A stretch of DNA of 64,000 nucleotides from Nocardia xishanensis NBRC 101358 (GCF_001613365.1 NZ_BDCF01000029.1:1-64000); one strand, 5' to 3'. Counted from the stretch's first letter, positions 8,106 to 16,504 are shown. The notes: generated from the sequence alone by a model not told the origin. Numbers and translations: made by a program.

Positions 8106-9746
8106 TCAGCCGAGCGTGGTGACGTCCATATCGCCGTTGGCGTACTGGCTGCGCAGCCGCTTCTTGTCGAACTTGCCGACGCTGGTCTTGGGCACCTCGG
8201 CGATGAACGTCCAGCGTTCCGGCAACTGCCATTTCGCGAACTTGTCGGCCAGGAAGTCGCGCAGCTCCTCGGCCTTGGCCTCGGCGCCCTCGGCGAGCAC
8301 CACAGCCACCAGCGGGCGCTCGTCCCACTTCTCGTCGGGCACACCGATGACGGCGGCCTCGGCGACGGACGGGTGGCCGATCACGGCATTCTCCAGATCA
8401 ACCGACGAAATCCATTCGCCGCCGGACTTGATGACGTCCTTGGAGCGGTCGACCAGGGTGAGGTAGCCGTTCGGGCTGATCTTGCCGACGTCGCCGGTGC
8501 GCAGCCAGCCGTCGTCGAACTTGTCCGGGTCGATGACCCCGCCGTCCGGCGAGTAGTAGGAGCCGGTGATCCACGGACCGCGGACTTCCAACTCCCCCAG
8601 CGACACACCGTCGTTGGCCACAACACCGCCCTCGTCCGCGACCAGACGGGCCTGCACACCGGCGGGGAAGCGCCCCTGCGTCACCCGGTAGGCCCACTTG
8701 TCCTCCTCGGTGACCGCGGTCGCGGGCGGATGCGCGACGCTACCGAGCGGCGAGGTCTCCGTCATGCCCCACGCGTGCAGCACCCGCACGCCGTGCTCGT
8801 CCTCGAAGGTGCGCATCATCGAGGGCGGAACCGCCGAACCGCCTACCACGACCGCGCGCAGATGCGTGATGTCCTGCGGATGCGCCGCCAGCCCCGCCAG
8901 CACGCCACCCCAGATCGTCGGCACCGCGGCGGCGAAGGTCGGCTGCCGCGCGGCCATGCACTCGAGCAGCGGACCCGGCTGCAGGAACCGGTCGGGCATC
9001 AGCAGATTCGAGCCGGACATCAACGCCGCGTACGGAAGCCCCCAGGCATTCGCATGGAACAGCGGCACGACGGCCAGGATGGTGTCGGTTTCGAACAGAC
9101 CCATCCCGTTGTTCGCGCCGACCTGCATGGCGTGCAGCCAGTTGGAGCGGTGCGAGTACACCACGCCCTTCGGGTCGCCGGTGGTGCCGGAGGTGTAACA
9201 CATTGCCGCGGCGGAGCGTTCGTCGATCACCGGGAAGTCGAAGGTGTCGGGCTGGGCGGCGAGCAGCTCGGTGTAGGAGTGCACCTGCACGCCCTCGGGG
9301 GCCTGCAGCGTGGACGCGTCACCGTTGGCGACGATGACGTGGCGCACCGTCTTCAGGTTCGGCAGGTACTGGGCGAACATCGGCACCAGGCTGCCGTCGA
9401 CGATGACGACCTGGTCCTCGGCGTGGTTGGCCACGTAGACCAGCTGCTCGGGGAACAGGCGAATGTTGAGCGCGTGCAGCACCGCGCCCATGGCGGGCAC
9501 CGCGATGTAGGCGACCATGTGCTCGTTGTTGTTCCACATGAAGGTGCCGACCCGGTCGCCGACGCCGATGCCGAACCCGCGCAGCGCGTTCGCCAGTCGA
9601 GCCGCCTCGGCGCCCATCTCGCGGTAGGTCATGGTCCGCACACCGGAGCCGGTCCAGGTGGACACGGTGGAATCGCCGGTGAACGTCGAGGCGTAGCGCA
9701 GCAACGTGGCCAACGACAGCGGCTCGTCCTGCATGGTGCTGAACAT
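8106..9746 (-). CDS. AMP-dependent acyl-CoA synthetase (AlkK-like)
   Basis: A 546-residue ATP-dependent acid:CoA ligase. The adenylation motif YTSGTTGDPKG is at residues 184-194, GWLRTGDVG and the A8-type hinge KSGGEW lie in the C-terminal third, and the catalytic Lys region GKFDKKRLR is near the end. The N-terminal part (MWNNNEHMVAYIAVPAMGAV) resembles medium-chain fatty acyl-CoA ligases of the AlkK type. ATG 9744-9746 follows an AGAGAAG ribosome site. It is the last gene of the leftward meta-cleavage operon, 70 nt after the C-C hydrolase, so it may activate the carboxylic acid released by that hydrolase. Confidence 0.88.
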   Translation of the reverse strand: MFSTMQDEPLSLATLLRYASTFTGDSTVSTWTGSGVRTMTYREMGAEAARLANALRGFGIGVGDRVGTFMWNNNEHMVAYIAVPAMGAVLHALNIRLFPEQLVYVANHAEDQVVIVDGSLVPMFAQYLPNLKTVRHVIVANGDASTLQAPEGVQVHSYTELLAAQPDTFDFPVIDERSAAAMCYTSGTTGDPKGVVYSHRSNWLHAMQVGANNGMGLFETDTILAVVPLFHANAWGLPYAALMSGSNLLMPDRFLQPGPLLECMAARQPTFAAAVPTIWGGVLAGLAAHPQDITHLRAVVVGGSAVPPSMMRTFEDEHGVRVLHAWGMTETSPLGSVAHPPATAVTEEDKWAYRVTQGRFPAGVQARLVADEGGVVANDGVSLGELEVRGPWITGSYYSPDGGVIDPDKFDDGWLRTGDVGKISPNGYLTLVDRSKDVIKSGGEWISSVDLENAVIGHPSVAEAAVIGVPDEKWDERPLVAVVLAEGAEAKAEELRDFLADKFAKWQLPERWTFIAEVPKTSVGKFDKKRLRSQYANGDMDVTTLG

Positions 9747-9816
9747 CGGAACTTCTCTTTCTTCCAGTGACATGCCGTCGAATTCGCCGCGGCGGCGGGC
9801 GCGCGGCTCGGCCAGG

Positions 9817-10668
9817 TCAGGCCTCGGACAGGAACGGTTCCACCACGCCGAGGAACTCGGCGGTCTTCTCGATCATGGTCCAGTGGCCGCAATTGCCCAG
9901 CACGTGCAGCCGGACGTCCGGCAGGAGTTCCAGCAACGCCCCCGACGATTCCTGCCACGGCACGACCCGGTCGTCGCGCCCGTGGATCATGAGGGTCGGC
10001 TGCGCCACCCCGGTCAGCTCTGCACCGGACAGGGCCAGGTCGTCGACCCAGCGTTGGCGCGGTTCGGGAAACATCGCTTCCCAGGATTTCGCGACCGCGG
10101 GCTCGGCGCTTGCCCCATAACGCATTTCGACCAGCTGGTCGGTGATCAGCCCGCGATCGTAGGCGAACAGCCCGATGATCTCGCGCATGTTCGCCATCCC
10201 CGGCCGATAGCTCCAGACCTTGTCGAGCCCTTGCGGGAGCGCCATCGCGACACCCATCGAGCCCATGAGGACGAGGCGGCGAACGGCCCGGGGGCGCTCG
10301 GCCGCGAGCGAAAGAGCGATCGCCCCGCCCATCGAGTTGCCGATGATGTCGAAGGTTTCGATGCCGAGTTCGTCCATCAGCGCGAGCGCGTGCCGGGTCC
10401 ACGCCTGACGTCCCCACGTTCGCGGCTCTCCGGCGGCTGTGCCACCGAAGCCCAGCTGGTCGGGGGCGATGACACGCCGGGTCCGCGACAGGGACGGCAG
10501 CACAGGACGCCAGTTGGCCGCGGCGCTGACACCGGGACCGGATCCGTGCAGGAGCAGCAGCGGCGGCTGCGCGCTCTCGCCGCTGGGCTGCCCGGTGTCG
10601 ATGACGGCGGTGGGCACCCCATCGACCTCACGGATCGATGCGGTCAGCTGATCGCTGGTGACGGTCAC
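9817..10668 (-). CDS. Alpha/beta-fold meta-cleavage product hydrolase
   Basis: A 283-residue C-C bond hydrolase of the BphD/HsaD/XylF type, which splits the ring-opened extradiol product into 2-hydroxypenta-2,4-dienoate and an acid. The oxyanion loop reads LLHGSGPGVSAAANW, the nucleophile is Ser112 in GNSMGGA, and the acid and base are Asp232 (HGRDDRVVP) and His262 (GNCGHW). The HGSGPG motif is characteristic of this subfamily. The start is GTG 10666-10668 with AGGAGC upstream, only 3 nt after the dioxygenase stop, so the two genes are tightly coupled. Confidence 0.87.
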   Translation of the reverse strand: MTVTSDQLTASIREVDGVPTAVIDTGQPSGESAQPPLLLLHGSGPGVSAAANWRPVLPSLSRTRRVIAPDQLGFGGTAAGEPRTWGRQAWTRHALALMDELGIETFDIIGNSMGGAIALSLAAERPRAVRRLVLMGSMGVAMALPQGLDKVWSYRPGMANMREIIGLFAYDRGLITDQLVEMRYGASAEPAVAKSWEAMFPEPRQRWVDDLALSGAELTGVAQPTLMIHGRDDRVVPWQESSGALLELLPDVRLHVLGNCGHWTMIEKTAEFLGVVEPFLSEA

Positions 10669-10671
10669 TTG

Positions 10672-11580
10672 CTAGCTCCTCGTTGGGGTGGAAGGGATTT
10701 CGGTCCTCGGGGCCGGACGCTGCGTCGAGACCCGCGCGACCGGGCCGAGCCACATATCGATCGAGCCCGGTTCGTCCGGATCGAACGTTCGCGGTCGCCA
10801 GGCCGCGTCATCCTCTATGCGCCGCACCCCGTACGAGTACTCGTAGGTGAAACCCTCGGGGCCGAGAAAGTAGAGGAACACCGCTGTCGACTGCGGGTGG
10901 CGACCAGGACCCATTTCGATCCGGACATCGTGCTCTTGCAGGAAGTGCCAGGAACGGAACACGTCGTCGATGGACTCGACCTGAAAGTTCATGTGGCACA
11001 GACCAGCGCTCTCCCCCTGGAATACGGCGAGCTTGTGGTGCACGGGATCGATCCGCATCAGGCACGCGGCGTCGCCGATCCAATCCGATACGCGGGCGTT
11101 GAAATGCCCGTTCCAGAACCGGTAGGCCTCGTGCACATCCGGGGCGTCGAGGCAGAGATGCCCGAACTCCGTGATACCGGCAGGTCGCGTGAAAGCGACC
11201 GGGCGGGTGATCGTCTCCTGCTGACTGACCAGCTCGATGCGATTGCCGAAGGGGTCGTCGAAGCCGATGAACTCGGCCACGCGCCTCGATCGAGCCTCTT
11301 GCTTCGACCCACGCCGCACCGCGAAACCTGCCCGCTCCAGATCGGTTTCGGCCGCCTCGAGCGCAGCCGAGTCGGCGACGGTGAACCCCGAGGCCAGGAC
11401 CCCCGACACCCCCTCGACCAGAGCGAGACAGTGGTGGCGGGCGTCGGCGCGAAGATGCGCGACGCCCGGTTCGGTCTCACCGGCGAGCTCGAGACCGACG
11501 ATGCGAGTCGCGAAGTCGACGGCGGTCCTGAGATCGGCGACTCCCGACCGCACGTAGGCGATGTCGGTCAGCGTGATCAT
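10672..11580 (-). CDS. Type I extradiol ring-cleavage dioxygenase (BphC-like)
   Basis: A 302-residue two-domain VOC-fold protein. The catalytic C-terminal domain keeps the 2-His-1-carboxylate iron triad: His141 (FGHLCLD), His196 (LCHMNFQV) and Glu247 (TYEYSYG). It also keeps the second-sphere His in PVHHKLAVF (181-182). It would open a catechol ring next to the hydroxyls using Fe(II) and oxygen. The N-terminal half is the usual inactive VOC domain. It lies between a single-domain VOC gene and the C-C hydrolase, exactly the order expected for meta-cleavage. The substrate is not identifiable; biphenyl, steroid or monocyclic catechols are all possible. Confidence 0.87.
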   Translation of the reverse strand: MITLTDIAYVRSGVADLRTAVDFATRIVGLELAGETEPGVAHLRADARHHCLALVEGVSGVLASGFTVADSAALEAAETDLERAGFAVRRGSKQEARSRRVAEFIGFDDPFGNRIELVSQQETITRPVAFTRPAGITEFGHLCLDAPDVHEAYRFWNGHFNARVSDWIGDAACLMRIDPVHHKLAVFQGESAGLCHMNFQVESIDDVFRSWHFLQEHDVRIEMGPGRHPQSTAVFLYFLGPEGFTYEYSYGVRRIEDDAAWRPRTFDPDEPGSIDMWLGPVARVSTQRPAPRTEIPSTPTRS

Positions 11581-11617
11581 GGGTTTCCTCTCCTGTGGAA
11601 CCGTGCCGAACAGGCTG

Positions 11618-12160
11618 TCAGGAGTCGATCGCGTCCGGGATGAGGTTCTTCACCAGCCCCGGCTGCAGATAGCCGGTCTCCCCGTACCGAGCGACCAGCG
11701 CCGCGTTGTCGGCCAGCAGTTTCTCGATCGGTTCGGTGAGGTCGATCGCCGCCAGGAATGGCTGGCGGGCGGGCAGCCCGGTCTGCCAATACACCTCGCA
11801 TCGGTTGCCCTCGGGATCGAAGAAGTAGATGCCGAACGCGTTGCCGTGCGTCACGATCATGTCGAAGTCGACATCGTGCTCGATGAACCTGCGGTGGAAC
11901 TCGATCAGTTCGGTCAGATGGTTGACCCGGAACGAGACTTGCTGAATCAGTTTGGTGTTCTCGTCGGCGCGCGCGACGGTCCGGCCTTCGACGAGCTGGA
12001 ACTCGTGGTGCTCGAATTCCGGTCTGGCGCTGAAGAACCGCATGCCGAGATTCAGATCTTCGTCGGTGACGGTCAATCCGAGAACATCGCGGTAGAAAGC
12101 GGTACTGGTCTCCAGGTCATTGCAAAAGACTCCGAAATGACCGAGTTCAGCGATCGGCAT
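11618..12160 (-). CDS. VOC-family protein, extradiol dioxygenase-like with altered metal site
   Basis: A 180-residue VOC protein starting MPIAELGHFGVFCNDLETST. His8 and Glu122 (CEVYW) fit two of the three metal ligands of a one-domain extradiol dioxygenase, but the middle position, normally His in an xHxxFxV motif, reads Gln74 (IQQVSFRV). His51 or His52 might substitute; otherwise it is inactive or binds metal differently. The start has a strong AGGAAGG ribosome site. It is the first gene of the four-gene leftward operon, 37 nt before the dioxygenase, and has an operator-like palindrome upstream. Confidence 0.75.
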   Translation of the reverse strand: MPIAELGHFGVFCNDLETSTAFYRDVLGLTVTDEDLNLGMRFFSARPEFEHHEFQLVEGRTVARADENTKLIQQVSFRVNHLTELIEFHRRFIEHDVDFDMIVTHGNAFGIYFFDPEGNRCEVYWQTGLPARQPFLAAIDLTEPIEKLLADNAALVARYGETGYLQPGLVKNLIPDAIDS

Positions 12161-12281
12161 GGTGAACCTTCCTTTCGATTGATGGTGGCCGGGTCATGGG
12201 GGTGGTCGATGAATTGCGCCTCGAAGGGCTCGACCGAGGAGTCCGCATAGGGCGTCGCTCCGGTTCGCTACTTCCGACGGT

Positions 12282-12297
12282 AATGTGTATGCACTTT
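12282..12297. promoter_or_regulatory. Candidate GntR/FCD operator (VOC operon side)
   Basis: AATGTGTATGCACTTT contains GTG-TATG-CAC, the same core as at 7121 and 2501. It lies in the 169-nt divergent region between the leftward VOC operon and the rightward YCII gene. Confidence 0.55.
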
Positions 12298-12313
12298 CGC
12301 GTCAAGCTCAAAT

Positions 12314-12323
12314 TGCATACAGT
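12314..12323. promoter_or_regulatory. Operator overlapping -10 of a leaderless-type promoter (YCII side)
   Basis: TGCATACAGT contains the -10-like TACAGT at 12318-12323, and ATG follows at 12330, about 7 nt further on. The context is nearly identical to that at 4946-4964, suggesting a leaderless transcript under the same regulator. Confidence 0.5.
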
Positions 12324-12329
12324 TCTGGG

Positions 12330-12725
12330 ATGAATTCCATGCCTCCCGTTACCGAGCACGACGCTCCAGATCTCTCGCGGCTCCTGGGCCGGGACTACTG
12401 GATGGCCATCTCGACCCCGGTGGACGGGACGACCGCCGAGGACATCGCCGCCCTCGTCCCGGCGCATATCGCCTGGCTGCTCGGCCTCGAGGAACGTCAT
12501 CTCGTCTTCCTGTCCGGCCCGCTCGTCAGCGGTCCCGGCGTCGGCCCTGGATCGGGCGTCACGGTGTTACGCGCCGCCGACGAGGCCGAGGCAACGGCCA
12601 TTGCCTCGGCGGATCCCTTCGTCACGGCCGGTCTGCGAACCTTCGTCGTTCATCGGTGGCGCCTCAACGAGGGCAGCGTCTCGGTGCGCCTGTCACTCGG
12701 TCACGGCACCTACGAATGGCAGTGA
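12330..12725 (+). CDS. YCII-related (ferredoxin-like fold) protein
   Basis: A 131-residue small protein. Its middle (LLGLEERHLVFLSGPLV) and end (IASADPFVTAGLRTFVVHRW) follow the pattern of YCII-domain proteins, dimeric alpha/beta-barrel-type enzymes with a buried His/Asp pair. ATG 12330 was chosen over the in-frame start at 12285 because the latter precedes the promoter-like TGCATACAGT element. Divergent from the meta-cleavage operon with paired operators between them, so probably part of the same regulon; it could act on a lactone or chlorinated intermediate, but that is speculation. Confidence 0.65.
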   Translation: MNSMPPVTEHDAPDLSRLLGRDYWMAISTPVDGTTAEDIAALVPAHIAWLLGLEERHLVFLSGPLVSGPGVGPGSGVTVLRAADEAEATAIASADPFVTAGLRTFVVHRWRLNEGSVSVRLSLGHGTYEWQ

Positions 12726-12782
12726 GACGGTGTCGCGCATGATCGACGGGAGGCTCGGCGCGGCGGCATCGGTCGCGTTCGC

Positions 12783-12992
12783 TCATCGCCAGAGCCGCTG
12801 ACAAGGCATGGGCTGCAACGCTTTCCGCATATCCTGATCGATTCGAATTGTGGCCCGTCCCATTTCGTACATTGCCTTCGCGAAAGTGTGCGCTGCTACG
12901 GAGTCGGCCTGGTAGTGCATCGGCGGCCAACCCGGGAATTGGACTGTGACATGGCATTGCGTCGCATTGCCTCGGTCGTACGGTGCGGTCAC
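12783..12992 (-). CDS. Small hypothetical protein
   Basis: A possible 69-residue protein with a GTG start at 12990-12992 and an AGAGG ribosome site 6 nt upstream. The composition looks protein-like (VTVQFPGWPPMHYQADSVAA) but no family is recognised. It lies in the 327-nt stretch between the YCII and DUF6069 genes, which otherwise holds nothing obvious. Coding status is uncertain. Confidence 0.35.
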   Translation of the reverse strand: MTAPYDRGNATQCHVTVQFPGWPPMHYQADSVAAHTFAKAMYEMGRATIRIDQDMRKALQPMPCQRLWR

Positions 12993-13052
12993 GTGCGGAC
13001 CTCTGATGGCAGCTCGGGCATCGGAGAGTGGATCGCACTTCCAACGGCGCTA

Positions 13053-13496
13053 TCACTTGTCGGTGTGCTGCCGCGTTCCGGACCGATCGCCGCTTCCGTA
13101 AGCCAGGAGCGGAACGACTACGGCGGCGACTGCCAAGTGCATCAGGGCCAGCGTGGCTTTGGTACTGCCGGATGCCTGGACGTACGCCATGGGCGCAAGC
13201 GACACCAGCAACACGGTGAGGGTCAGTCGGGTCCAGATGGTCGCGGCCCGATCGGCGAACCGGTTCAGCCACTTCCGCGTCACCGAGGCGAGCAGGGAGA
13301 CGACCAGCGTGCTGCCGACGACCTGAGGCAAGCCGACGACCTGGGGAGGCTGTCCATTGCGGGCATCGACGAGAAGTTCGACGCCGAGACCGTGGGCCGC
13401 GACCCACAGCAGGGCCGTGGCCAAGACGGCGCCGCCGACCGCGTACGCGTAGCGGAGGAGGGTGGGGCTGGCCTGGTTGGTGGATGTAGTGGTCAT
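13053..13496 (-). CDS. DUF6069 family integral membrane protein
   Basis: A 147-residue protein with four predicted membrane helices at about residues 17-35, 58-72, 87-108 and 114-131 (YAYAVGGAVLATALLWVAAH; LMHLAVAAVVVPLLAYGSGD). The pattern matches the actinobacterial DUF6069 family, whose function is unknown. The ATG has GGAG 6 nt upstream. It stands alone between the YCII region and the CocE/NonD gene, with no contextual clue to its role. Confidence 0.68.
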   Translation of the reverse strand: MTTTSTNQASPTLLRYAYAVGGAVLATALLWVAAHGLGVELLVDARNGQPPQVVGLPQVVGSTLVVSLLASVTRKWLNRFADRAATIWTRLTLTVLLVSLAPMAYVQASGSTKATLALMHLAVAAVVVPLLAYGSGDRSGTRQHTDK

Positions 13497-13650
13497 CAGG
13501 GGACTCCATTCAGAGATTGGGACGGTCTTGCCCGGGTGCGGGCGCCGCAGGAAACAGGGGTAAGCCGCGCCGGTTTCCGGCCAGGGGCTCAGCGAGAAGG
13601 TGATCGAGACGAGCGGACCGCCGAGCGACCGCGGCCGCAGGGCACCGCGT

Positions 13651-15369
13651 TCATTCGCCGTCCAGGATCGGAAGAAGCAGGCGCGAGCTGGAGTGCACCG
13701 TGTTGACGCCCGCTGTGCCGACGGGGGCGTGACTGAACAGCAGCATGGGCTGGAAGTCCTTGCGATTGTCGTCGCTGGTGAGGATCAGCCGGATGCGGTG
13801 CCCGCGCCTGAACCGGCGGGCATTGGCGACCAACGGAATTCGGTAGTCGACCGGCTCGCCAGGAGGTACAGGAAGCGGCGCCCGCATCGGGAGGACGGGC
13901 CGCCCCGTCTCGCTCGCCTCCTCGTCGACTCGGCGCATGCCTGCGCGCAGCCAGCCCTGGGTGATGTCGACGGCCGTGCCGTCGGGGCCGACGTCTTGCA
14001 GGAGCAGGATCCATGCCGTGTCGGTCGCGCTGCTGGTCGCGATGAGCCGTAGTTCGGGGTGACCGACCATGTCGATGTCGTCGGGAAGCGGATCGCTGGT
14101 CCAAATGAGCTGTCGCGGCATCGAATTCGCGCCGTCTGTGGCGTAGCTGCGCTCGCCCGGTCGCTCGACGGTCGTCAGGGAGCCGTCGGCGCTCAGGACG
14201 AGGGCTGTGTGCGTGGCCGGCGGGGGCCAGGAGTCGGCGGTGCGCCACTGTTCGGCCCCCGGCAACCAGTAGCGGATGGCAGGACCTTCGAGAATGCCGG
14301 TGTCCCGTCCCTTGAGCCAGTGGTCGAACCAGGCGAGCGCCTCGATGTGCATGCTTTCCCACGGCCAGGGCAGGCTGTGTTCCCCGAGCATGGCCATGCG
14401 CACGTGCGGGTTGCCTGCCAGGGCGTCCGCGGCTTTGAAGAGACCGGGCAGGTGGAGGGGGACGTTGGACCACTCGCCGCCGAGGTAGACGGGTATGTCG
14501 ACATCGGCGAGAAGATCGGTCAAATCACGGTCGTCCCACCAGGCATCCCGGGTGGGGTGATCGATGGCTATTGCCTCGAGCAAGCCGTTCCATGGTTGGG
14601 GGTCGTGGCGGAAGCGGCTGACCAGCCGCAGGCCGCGGTTCGCCTGGACGCCGTCGATCTTGTCGAACCGCCGGTGGACGGCCGGGATGGCGAGGAACCG
14701 GCGCAGCAGACGAGACAGGCCCCTGCGGTAGAGGCGGTCGCCGTGCGCGGACAGGACCGCCAGCGAATGGATCCAGGGGGTGATGAAGGACTCGCTGAAC
14801 AGACCGTTGTGGTAGGCGGCTTCCCAGACCTGGACAGTGACGTTGAAAGGGAACAGGGCTTTGAGGTGTGGCGGGCGCTGTGTGGCTGCCGCCAACTGAG
14901 TCATGGCGTAGTAACTGATCCCGATCATGCCGACGTTCCCGTCGCACCATGGCTGCGCGGCGGTCCACTCGACCAAGTCGAACAGGTCCTTGCGCTCCTT
15001 CTCGTCGAAGAAGGTGTAGTCGCCGCCCGAGCCGACCGTCCCGCGGAGGTTGGCGATGACATGGGCGTAGCCGCGCGGTACCCAGAAGTCGCTGGCCCCG
15101 GCCTCGATGACGGCCGCGGGGGCGCCGAGGTCCTGGAGCTGACGAGGGTAAGGGGCCGCGGCGATGAGTGCCGGGAACCTGCCCTCCGCGTCGGGCCGAT
15201 GAACGTCGGCCAGGAGCTGGATGCCGTCGCGGACCGGGACGGGCACATCGTCCTGGCGGGTCGTCCCGTAGAGGGCAGCGGACAGATTGCGGTACTGACG
15301 ACCGGTCGTCTGCGGTCCGTTGAGCCGGCGCTGACCGGGCTCCACTCCAGCGGCCTTGAATCGGGCCAT
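13651..15369 (-). CDS. CocE/NonD family alpha/beta hydrolase
   Basis: A 572-residue serine hydrolase of the CocE/X-Pro dipeptidyl-peptidase (S15) type. The opening VPVPVRDGIQLLADVHRPD and the nucleophile Ser152 in GMIGISYYAMTQ are typical. A helical cap follows, then the catalytic His region LGEHSLPWPWES and a C-terminal jelly-roll domain (FRRGHRIRLILTSDDN). The family cleaves esters or amides such as cocaine. ATG 15367-15369 with GAGAG upstream matches the family N-terminus; the open frame runs 76 codons further without similarity. A 20-bp palindrome lies just before the start, and the TetR gene upstream on the same strand is the likely regulator. Confidence 0.83.
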   Translation of the reverse strand: MARFKAAGVEPGQRRLNGPQTTGRQYRNLSAALYGTTRQDDVPVPVRDGIQLLADVHRPDAEGRFPALIAAAPYPRQLQDLGAPAAVIEAGASDFWVPRGYAHVIANLRGTVGSGGDYTFFDEKERKDLFDLVEWTAAQPWCDGNVGMIGISYYAMTQLAAATQRPPHLKALFPFNVTVQVWEAAYHNGLFSESFITPWIHSLAVLSAHGDRLYRRGLSRLLRRFLAIPAVHRRFDKIDGVQANRGLRLVSRFRHDPQPWNGLLEAIAIDHPTRDAWWDDRDLTDLLADVDIPVYLGGEWSNVPLHLPGLFKAADALAGNPHVRMAMLGEHSLPWPWESMHIEALAWFDHWLKGRDTGILEGPAIRYWLPGAEQWRTADSWPPPATHTALVLSADGSLTTVERPGERSYATDGANSMPRQLIWTSDPLPDDIDMVGHPELRLIATSSATDTAWILLLQDVGPDGTAVDITQGWLRAGMRRVDEEASETGRPVLPMRAPLPVPPGEPVDYRIPLVANARRFRRGHRIRLILTSDDNRKDFQPMLLFSHAPVGTAGVNTVHSSSRLLLPILDGE

Positions 15370-15378
15370 GTAACTCTC

Positions 15379-15398
15379 ATTTCCACGTGTACGGAAAT
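15379..15398. promoter_or_regulatory. Palindrome upstream of CocE/NonD gene
   Basis: ATTTCC-ACGTGTAC-GGAAAT is a 6+6 inverted repeat starting 10 nt upstream of the start codon. An ATTTC...GAAAAT relative lies at about 15445-15466. It is a candidate binding site for the adjacent TetR regulator. Confidence 0.4.
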
Positions 15399-15811
15399 TA
15401 ACTGGCCTCACGGTACGCGCACCGACTCGCGGCGAGCAAGGGTAATTTCTATTGTCCGTGAAAATACGTTGTTCCGGTGGGCGTCGCCCGGGCGGTCGCT
15501 GGCTACCGGACGGTCGCCAGAAGTTCGCCGACACAGGGTCCACGTTCGGCTCGGCGGTACAGCGGGAGCCTTGGGACGGAGCCTCGTCCAGCGGCACGCT
15601 TTCGCCGCAGTCGCGTGGGGGTACGAACCGGACGCGTTTGCCACGCGGAAGCCCGACGTCCGAGAGCGGGGAGGCGCTTGGCGATCAGGTCGCGCAAGCC
15701 CGGGCGGCCAACTGCGATTCATCGGAGGGGGCGGCAGGCTTTGGAGACGAGCGGCCTGCGCTGGAGGACGGGGCTGGCGGGCACCGTCCGCGCTGGCCAG
15801 TTCCCTTCCCG
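15399..15811. other. Intergenic stretch without a recognisable gene
   Basis: Open frames here are short, Arg/Pro/Ser-rich and lack ribosome sites or family similarity, as expected for non-coding GC-rich DNA. It presumably holds the promoter of the CocE/NonD gene and the 3' end of the TetR transcript. Confidence 0.5.
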
Positions 15812-16426
15812 TCAGGCGTTGCCCGCGATATCCCCGCCCAGGGGACCCGTGAGGTAGTGCTGCACAGTCGGCGCGACCAGTCGAATGACCTGCTCCGAGG
15901 GAATATCGGCGATGCGGTCGAGCGCCCAGACATAACGCGTCATCGCCAGACCCACGATCTGCGTGGAGACCAGGTCCGCGCGCAACTCGGCCTCGTCGCT
16001 GGGCAGGCTCGCCGACACGACCTGCAGTACGAGCGCGGAGAAGACGGCGCGGAGGCGCTCCATGGCGAAGGGCTCGTGACTTGCCGCGAGGACGATCGAG
16101 CGCAGGACCTCCGCGGTGGCCGGGTCGTCCCACATGCGCAGCGCCGCCTCGACGAAGGCTCGCCCGCGCTCCTCCAGCGGCGCCCGGGCGGCCTCGGCGA
16201 TGCCAGCACCGAAGGCCTCCGGCGGCTCGAGCGCCGCCTTCAGAAGTCCCGGCTTGTTGGAGAAGTAGTAGTTCACCAGCGTGGGATCCACATCGGCGGC
16301 CTGAGCCACCGACCGCAACGAGGTCCCGTTGTAACCCCGCTCGGCGAAGGACTTTCGCGCCACCGTCAGGATGCGGTCCGCCTGCGCGCCGCGTTCCCCC
16401 CGCGGACCCCTTCCGGCTCGTGCCAC
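15812..16426 (-). CDS. TetR-family transcriptional regulator
   Basis: A 204-residue regulator. The helix-turn-helix lies at about residues 14-60 (ILTVARKSFAERGYNGTSLR, VDPTLVNYYFSNKPGLLKAA), followed by a ligand-binding helical domain of the TetR_C type. The GTG at 16424-16426 has GAGGGGG upstream and fits the usual short N-terminus; the longer frame to 16543 runs through operator-like palindromes. Those palindromes suggest autoregulation. It may also control the downstream CocE/NonD gene. Confidence 0.85.
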   Translation of the reverse strand: MARAGRGPRGERGAQADRILTVARKSFAERGYNGTSLRSVAQAADVDPTLVNYYFSNKPGLLKAALEPPEAFGAGIAEAARAPLEERGRAFVEAALRMWDDPATAEVLRSIVLAASHEPFAMERLRAVFSALVLQVVSASLPSDEAELRADLVSTQIVGLAMTRYVWALDRIADIPSEQVIRLVAPTVQHYLTGPLGGDIAGNA

Positions 16427-16477
16427 TATGTCCCCCTCTTGCCCGTTCCACGAACGTGCGTGATCGCCGCTGATGCC

Positions 16478-16504
16478 GTTCAGTACCTGCTGAACATATT
16501 TCAG
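16478..16504. promoter_or_regulatory. Overlapping palindromes upstream of tetR
   Basis: GTTCAG-TACCTG-CTGAAC (16478-16495) overlaps CTGAA-CATAT-TTCAG (16490-16504), giving three CAG/CTGAA half-sites about 52 nt upstream of the GTG start. It is a likely TetR operator. Confidence 0.5.

Noticed and set aside
9706..11643. A 645-residue plus-strand frame across the hydrolase and dioxygenase genes
   Set aside because: It is antisense to a complete catalytic operon with all active-site motifs on the other strand.
12664..13509. A 281-residue minus-strand frame overlapping the DUF6069 gene
   Set aside because: It is out of frame with the DUF6069 membrane protein, which has a good ribosome site and clear helices; the longer frame is Arg/Pro/Ser-rich.
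14059..15852. A 597-residue plus-strand frame over the CocE/NonD gene
   Set aside because: It is antisense to a hydrolase with an intact Ser152 motif; no domain on this strand.
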